This document shows, piece after piece, positions 59,834-64,000 of a stretch of DNA of 64,000 nucleotides (its first letter is position 1; every line of letters starts with the position of its first letter). A program made the position numbers and the translations under genes. Source of the stretch: Hyphomicrobiaceae bacterium (GTDB lineage: Bacteria; Pseudomonadota; Alphaproteobacteria; Rhizobiales; Xanthobacteraceae). The stretch is from the NCBI GenBank assembly GCA_947472885.1, contig CANJBX010000013.1, positions 1-64,000 of the forward strand, in the 5' to 3' direction. The notes under the pieces were generated by a model. That model was not told the origin of the DNA. It did no database searches and was given only the letters and a program-made list of their open reading frames with translations.

Positions 59834-60673
59834 ATGGGAGATGGCTCGATGCATTTTGTTGCAGAAGTTCACAAGTCAGATCGCCGCTCGTTCATCGGCG
59901 GCTCGGACGCGCGCCGGATCATGGGGAAGGACGATGCCGCCCTTCTCCAGCTTTGGCGCGAGAAGCGCGGGGAGATCGCACCGCCGGACCTGTCGGATGT
60001 GTTGATTGTCCAGATGGGGCTGGTGACCGAGGACCTGAACCGGCGCTGGTATGAGAGGAACTCGGGCCACAGCGTTCATTCGGTCCAGTACCGGGCCTAT
60101 CACCGCCAGAACCTCTGGATGGCGGCAACCTTGGACGGGATCGTCGAGCAGACCGGAGCGGTGTTCGAAGCGAAGTTCATGCTGCCGTGGTCGTTCTCGG
60201 AAGAGGCGGCGGCCGAGAAGTACATGCCGCAGCTCCAGCACAACATGCTGGCGGCTGAGAGCGAGAGCTCCGTCCTCTCAATCATCACCGGCGGCGGCAA
60301 ATGGGTAGAGATCAAGGTCGCCGCTGATCCGATCTACCAGGCGGTGCTGGTTGAAGCCGAGCGGTCATTCTGGGAGGCGGTCCAGAGCGGCGAGAAGCCA
60401 ACCGTGATGGGGGCGGAGCCGCCCCGGCCAAGGATTGAGGCTGTCCGCACCGTCGATATGAGCGCCTCCAATACCTGGGCGGAATATGCGGACCTGTTCA
60501 GGGAAACCCGCCCGGCATTCATGGAGCACGAGCGGTCCAAGGCGGAACTCAAGGTCCTGATGCCGGAGGATGCCAAGGAAGCCATCGGGCACGGCATCAA
60601 GGCCAAGCGATCCAAGTCTGGCGCAGTCAGCTTCGACCTCCTGTCGATGGAGGGTTCCCATGCAGCGCTCTAG
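59834..60673 (+). CDS. YqaJ-family phage-type exonuclease
   Basis: The 279-residue protein has FIGGSDARRIMG at the start of the YqaJ nuclease domain, LVTEDLNRRWYERN with the catalytic Glu, AATLDGIV and VFEAKFMLPW with the metal-site E-x-K. YqaJ exonucleases chew DNA ends in phage recombination and work with an annealing protein, here the next gene. ATG 59834 is used; ATG 59849 (MHFVAEVHK) is the other choice. It overlaps the ERF gene by 14 bases. Confidence 0.85.
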   Translation: MGDGSMHFVAEVHKSDRRSFIGGSDARRIMGKDDAALLQLWREKRGEIAPPDLSDVLIVQMGLVTEDLNRRWYERNSGHSVHSVQYRAYHRQNLWMAATLDGIVEQTGAVFEAKFMLPWSFSEEAAAEKYMPQLQHNMLAAESESSVLSIITGGGKWVEIKVAADPIYQAVLVEAERSFWEAVQSGEKPTVMGAEPPRPRIEAVRTVDMSASNTWAEYADLFRETRPAFMEHERSKAELKVLMPEDAKEAIGHGIKAKRSKSGAVSFDLLSMEGSHAAL

Positions 60674-61769
60674 TCAATCGGTTGGCTTGCTGGCGACCGC
60701 GCTCGCCAAGGCCCAGATCGAGCTGGTCAACCCGGAGAAGTTGCTGACCGGCATTGTGCCGCAGCGGGGAGGGCAGGCCGAGCAATCGTTCCGCTATGCA
60801 TCCCTGGCCAGTGGCCTCGACATCATCCGCAAGACCCTGGGCAAGCACGAGATTGCCGTGGTCCAGACCACATCCGTGGATCAGCCGGCCGGCACGGTCA
60901 GTCTGACCACCATGCTGGCGCATACGTCGGGCGAATGGATCTCCTCGGACTGGCCAGTGTGTCAGACCTCCGACATCGCAACACCCAGGCGGATGGGCGC
61001 AGCACTGACCTATGCCCGCCGCTACGCCCTGTTCACCCTGGTCGGGATAGCGGGAGAGGACGACCTTGATGCGCCCGACGTCAAGCAGTCCGGCAACGCG
61101 ACACCGGAATCCAGCAGCACCTCGAACGGCACAGCCAACGTCGTCCTGCCGGCATCGGCCATCCAACGCGAGCCGAAAGAGAAGCCGACCTATCACACAC
61201 CGTACCGGCGCAATGGCAAACCAGCGGTCGAACCTCGGCCAACCCTGAACGCCGGGCAGTCGGCCGCGTTGCGAGAACAGTTGATCCTGCAAGTTGGCAA
61301 TCTCAATTCAAAGCGGGAGGCAGTTGATTGGGCGAGGGGCGGTCTGATCGCCAAAAATACATTGGTTGCGCAAGATGCCGTTCTCGTCGAGCAAGCATTC
61401 CAGTCTCGCATGCAGTCGTTCGCAGACGATGCCCCGACAACGGCAGAAATCGCGACCAGGCTGGTTCCAGACGTACCAGAGACCACGACCAAGTCCGCTG
61501 AATCCGCGCACGACAGATCGCACGATCGAAGCCGCGACACAACTATTGCGATCGACAAGAGTACGCTCGCACTTAGCGAACCGCGCCGCGTGCGCGACAA
61601 GGCGCATCTCAAGTTCGTCGCTTCACATCCGTGTCTCGTTTGCGGAAGATCGCCGGCAGACGCCCATCACCTCCGTTATGCCCATCGCGAGCGACAAGGG
61701 CTGCCCGAACTCACATGTGTTCGTGAGCTAGAAAAATTTGCGATATTTCTGAACTGCGGGCCGCTTTGA
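60660..61769 (+). CDS. ERF-family single-strand annealing protein with broken HNH-like tail
   Basis: ATG 60660 begins a 369-residue protein. Residues 1-140 are ERF-type (QSFRYASLASGLDIIRKTL, MGAALTYARRYALFTLVGIAGEDDLDAP). The middle is a low-complexity linker. The last 50 residues hold HPCLVCGRSPADAHHLRYAHRERQG, a zinc/HNH-like motif, which in full proteins continues through a second zinc knuckle and ends well past it. Here the reading stops at 61769 after an unrelated tail, so the C-terminal domain is cut. It works with the exonuclease upstream in phage recombination. Confidence 0.75.
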   Translation: MQRSSQSVGLLATALAKAQIELVNPEKLLTGIVPQRGGQAEQSFRYASLASGLDIIRKTLGKHEIAVVQTTSVDQPAGTVSLTTMLAHTSGEWISSDWPVCQTSDIATPRRMGAALTYARRYALFTLVGIAGEDDLDAPDVKQSGNATPESSSTSNGTANVVLPASAIQREPKEKPTYHTPYRRNGKPAVEPRPTLNAGQSAALREQLILQVGNLNSKREAVDWARGGLIAKNTLVAQDAVLVEQAFQSRMQSFADDAPTTAEIATRLVPDVPETTTKSAESAHDRSHDRSRDTTIAIDKSTLALSEPRRVRDKAHLKFVASHPCLVCGRSPADAHHLRYAHRERQGLPELTCVRELEKFAIFLNCGPL

Positions 61770-62722
61770 TTACGTGGCTGAGCGCACTGCGAGCGCGCAG
61801 GGCTCTGCCTTCGAATATTTGGATCGCTGGGACATGTAGCGCGTCCGCGCTGCACGAAACATGGCGTTGGAGTGTGCCCTGGACCAGCTTTTCACCCCCG
61901 ATGGTTCGACCGAGGACAGAGTTTTTGCGCTCCAACGGGTGAGCCAGATGTTTCGTTATGAAAAGCGCGCCCGCTAGCGCCGCAAGGCGGTCGCTCGAGG
62001 TCTTCTTTATAATCGTCGTGGTGATCTGAAAGCGCCGCGACGTTGCCGAAACAAACCCAAATAGGCCATTGCATATTCAGCATGGGAAGTTGTTGCCCCG
62101 AGATTAATGCAAGTAGCAAATCAAAAGCCGCCTCGTCGGGCGATTTGCAGGTGCTGGCTTACTTCGCGAACATTGTATCCCAATTGGCTTTCGGCACCGT
62201 GTGTTACACAAACGCCCAAGGGGGCGGGGTTCGAAGTCGGCCTTTTATCGCTTTATCGATGGGAGCGGACCAAAAACGTCTTAAATCGACAACAGAGCGG
62301 ATCTGACAAACTGGCTGCATCTTTTGTGTGGCTGGATATTCAAATGCGCCACCTAAGTTGGGTTCGTTCTGCCAAAAATGTTTTTTGGATTTTGGTTGTG
62401 GCAGCAAACTTTATTGTAGCGCTTTTTCGGACCGGTGATTTCAGGTCGTTGGACTTTTTCAAACCAATTAGCTCAAGTTTGGCCAAACAAAGCCAAATTC
62501 TAAACCACCGGTATATTGTTTAGAAAATACACTTATTTGGTGTGTGTTTTACAAAACGTATTATCCCGTAGTTTGCTTCGTCGTATTCCTTTGGCCCTTG
62601 TACGCGCGCTCACCGCAGTCAGAAGGCGAGTACACGGCAATTAGACCTTGTCCTGACCCCAGTGCCTTTGTTGCTCCGCAGCATATGTGTAGGACTAGCC
62701 CGGCTAGGCGTTTTAAGGAGGG
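61770..62722. other. Gene-poor region after the phage module
   Basis: About 950 bases with no gene I can support with confidence. A 38-residue frame at 61861-61977 (start MALECALDQLF, end MFRYEKRAR) has protein-like composition and may be a relic of the phage module. Several other short frames overlap on both strands and disagree with one another. The DNA from about 62350 to 62560 is AT-rich compared with the rest of the window. A strong Shine-Dalgarno, AAGGAGGGG at 62715-62723, belongs to the following gene. Confidence 0.5.
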
Positions 62723-62725
62723 GTG

Positions 62726-63934
62726 ATGTCTCGTTCGACCATTTGGGTCGCAGCCGCTGGTTTGGCTGTTGCAGTCGGCCTCGCGGGTTGCGGTCAGGGA
62801 CAGCCGCAGCAGCAGGTTGGGCCGCCACCCCCCGTCGTCACCATTGCCAAGCCGACCCAGCGCACCGTGACCGATCAGGACGAATACGTCGGCCGGTTCG
62901 TGCCGGTGAACTCCGTGGAAATCCGCGCGCGTGTTTCGGGCTACCTTGAGCGCGTTCACTTCACTGACGGCCAGATCGTGCAGCAGGGCGATCCGCTGTT
63001 CTCCATTGACAAGCGGCCGCTCCAGAACACGCTCGATCAGGTGAAGTCGACGCTCGCGCAGTCGCGCGCCAACCTGGCGTTTACGGAAAGCGACTTGCAG
63101 CGTGCCTCGCAGCTCGTTCGTGACTCGACGATTACCCAGCAGCAATTCGACCAGCGCACGCAGGCCAAGCGCGTCGCGGAAGCGTCCGTCGCCGCGCAGG
63201 AAGCGGCCGTCGCGCAGGCGTCGCTCGATCTCGAGTTCGCGGATCTGAAGGCGCCTGTCACGGGCCGCATCGGCGACCGCCGCGTTTCGCCCGGCAATCT
63301 CGTGACTGGCGGCACCAGCGGCAACACCACGTTGCTCGCCACCATCAACTCAATCGATCCGATCCGTTTCGAGTTCACCTTCGATGAAGCGTCCTATCTG
63401 CGTTACGAACGCGCCGGAAAGGACGGCAAGGATGTCACCAGCCGCGAAGGCAGCGTGATCGTCTCGCTCAAGCTGATCGACGAAAAGGATTTCGTGCATC
63501 AGGGCCGGATGGACTTCGTCGACAACGCCATCGACCGCGCGAGCGGCACCATCCGCGGCCGCGCGGTGTTCAGCAATCCGAATGGCGTGTTCACGCCGGG
63601 CATGTTCGCGCGCATTCGCGTGCCGGGCTCGTCGCCTTACGCGGCGGTGCTGGTCCCGGAAGTCGCCATCGGCAGCGATCAGGCCCGCAAGTTCGTGCTG
63701 GTGGTCGGTGCGGACGGCGCAGCCCAGCAGAAGTATGTCGAACTCGGCCAGGCGGTCGGGCCGCTGCGCGTCATCAAGAGCGGTATCACCGCGGAAGACA
63801 ACGTCGTGGTCAACGGCAATGCGCGCGTCCGGCCGGGTCAGAAGGTGACGGCGCAGGAGCAGGGTGCAGCGCCGGCAGCGGGTGCAAGTCCACCACAGGG
63901 CGCTGCGCCAGCGAAGCCCGCCGAAACCAAATGA
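62726..63934 (+). CDS. RND efflux periplasmic adaptor lipoprotein (AcrA/MexA type)
   Basis: ATG 62726 follows AAGGAGGGG by 2-5 bases; a GTG one codon upstream is possible. The 402-residue protein has a lipoprotein signal (VAVGLAGCGQ with the lipobox cysteine near residue 22) and the adaptor plan: barrel-sandwich strand VEIRARVSGYLERVHF with GQIVQQGDPLFSID, a coiled-coil hairpin (about residues 100-170), FADLKAPVTGRIGDRRVSPG, and a C-terminal Ala/Pro-rich tail. It links an inner-membrane RND pump to an outer-membrane channel. The permease gene starts just after it. Confidence 0.9.
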   Translation: MSRSTIWVAAAGLAVAVGLAGCGQGQPQQQVGPPPPVVTIAKPTQRTVTDQDEYVGRFVPVNSVEIRARVSGYLERVHFTDGQIVQQGDPLFSIDKRPLQNTLDQVKSTLAQSRANLAFTESDLQRASQLVRDSTITQQQFDQRTQAKRVAEASVAAQEAAVAQASLDLEFADLKAPVTGRIGDRRVSPGNLVTGGTSGNTTLLATINSIDPIRFEFTFDEASYLRYERAGKDGKDVTSREGSVIVSLKLIDEKDFVHQGRMDFVDNAIDRASGTIRGRAVFSNPNGVFTPGMFARIRVPGSSPYAAVLVPEVAIGSDQARKFVLVVGADGAAQQKYVELGQAVGPLRVIKSGITAEDNVVVNGNARVRPGQKVTAQEQGAAPAAGASPPQGAAPAKPAETK

Positions 63935-63989
63935 ACTGATGCGACCTGAACTGACGACTATCCAGTAACGAACAGATCGAGTTTAGCTG

Positions 63990-64000
63990 ATGCGCATTTC
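63990..64000 (+). CDS. Start of the RND efflux permease gene (partial)
   Basis: ATGCGCATTTC at 63990-64000 gives MRIS, a common beginning of RND pump permeases, 55 bases after the adaptor gene stop. Only 11 bases are in the window, so identity rests on position. Confidence 0.4.

Noticed and set aside
62204-62407. Minus-strand frame of 67 codons containing FWQNEPNLGG
   Set aside because: Short frames with a WQNEPN run are, to my knowledge, a recurring artefact of dispersed repeats in this bacterial group; there is no start signal or neighbour support.
1-64000. Search by eye for CRISPR arrays, tRNA and rRNA genes and insertion sequences
   Set aside because: No regularly spaced repeats, no cloverleaf with a CCA end, no rRNA-like stretch and no transposase frame were found; a tRNA could still be missed without a covariance search.

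Overview
The window looks like a chromosomal segment of an alphaproteobacterium, most likely Bradyrhizobiaceae/Nitrobacteraceae (Rhodopseudomonas, Bradyrhizobium, Nitrobacter or Afipia type). This is an inference. It rests on high-GC coding sequence with very many ATGA/TGATG-coupled genes, on a gnnA/gnnB-like pair (these families carry 2,3-diaminoglucose in lipid A), and on short 'GGCCGGGCTTGTCCCGGCC'-type palindromes of a kind common between genes in this group.

Layout. 1-1.1 kb: the 3' end of an RTX-type secreted protein and a convergent 6-phosphogluconolactonase gene. 1.2-2.5 kb: a control module made of a winged-helix regulator fused to a Rossmann-like domain, two 15-bp palindromes in front of it, a NusG/RfaH-like antiterminator, and a hairpin-rich leader. 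2.5-26.7 kb: a dense one-strand operon carrying two nonulosonic acid pathways. The first is legionaminic/sialic-type (neuB, neuD, a ptmE-like nucleotidyltransferase, a kdnB/kdnA-like oxidase and aminotransferase, neuA, an epimerase, legC, legG). The second is pseudaminic-type (pseB, pseC, an SpsF-type cytidylyltransferase, a WecD-like N-acetyltransferase, pseI, pseG). Interleaved with these are decoration genes: a PduX-like GHMP kinase, a threonine-synthase-like PLP enzyme, an ATP-grasp ligase, methyltransferases, and two PIG-L deacetylases of which the first has lost catalytic residues.

26.7-31.1 kb: methyltransferases, an MsbA-type ABC exporter and a GT-B-like protein. 31.1-31.9 kb: decayed genes (a sugar epimerase and an SGNH hydrolase tail). 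31.9-42.1 kb: a second sugar module with a SerA-like dehydrogenase, HisC-like PLP enzyme, phosphoheptose-isomerase-like SIS protein, two Gfo/Idh/MocA dehydrogenases, KdsB-like CMP transferase, SDR, dehydroquinate-synthase-like sugar phosphate cyclase, methyltransferase and a GT-B-like protein. The cyclase points to a carbocyclic or other unusual sugar. 42.2-51.5 kb: a CDP-6-deoxyhexose module (rfbF, rfbG, epimerase, reductase), then GT2, an epimerase, GT4, an asparagine-synthase-type amidotransferase and a second GT4. A convergent OafA-type acyltransferase closes this part.

52.8-59.4 kb: transaldolase, gnnA/gnnB-like genes (3-amino sugar, probably for lipid A), an FkbM methyltransferase and murJ. 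59.5-62.7 kb: a phage-derived remnant (XRE repressor with its own palindromic operator, YqaJ exonuclease, ERF annealing protein with a broken C-terminus) followed by gene-poor DNA. 62.7 kb to the end: a periplasmic adaptor lipoprotein of an RND efflux pump and the first codons of its permease.

Taken together, most of the window is a surface-glycan factory. It makes several nucleotide-activated acidic and 6-deoxy sugars, modifies them with acyl, methyl and possibly aminoacyl groups, and exports or assembles them. I see no flagellin, Maf protein, Wzx/Wzy pair or capsule Kps system in the window, so the acceptor (O-antigen, EPS, capsule or S-layer/flagellar protein) cannot be settled here.
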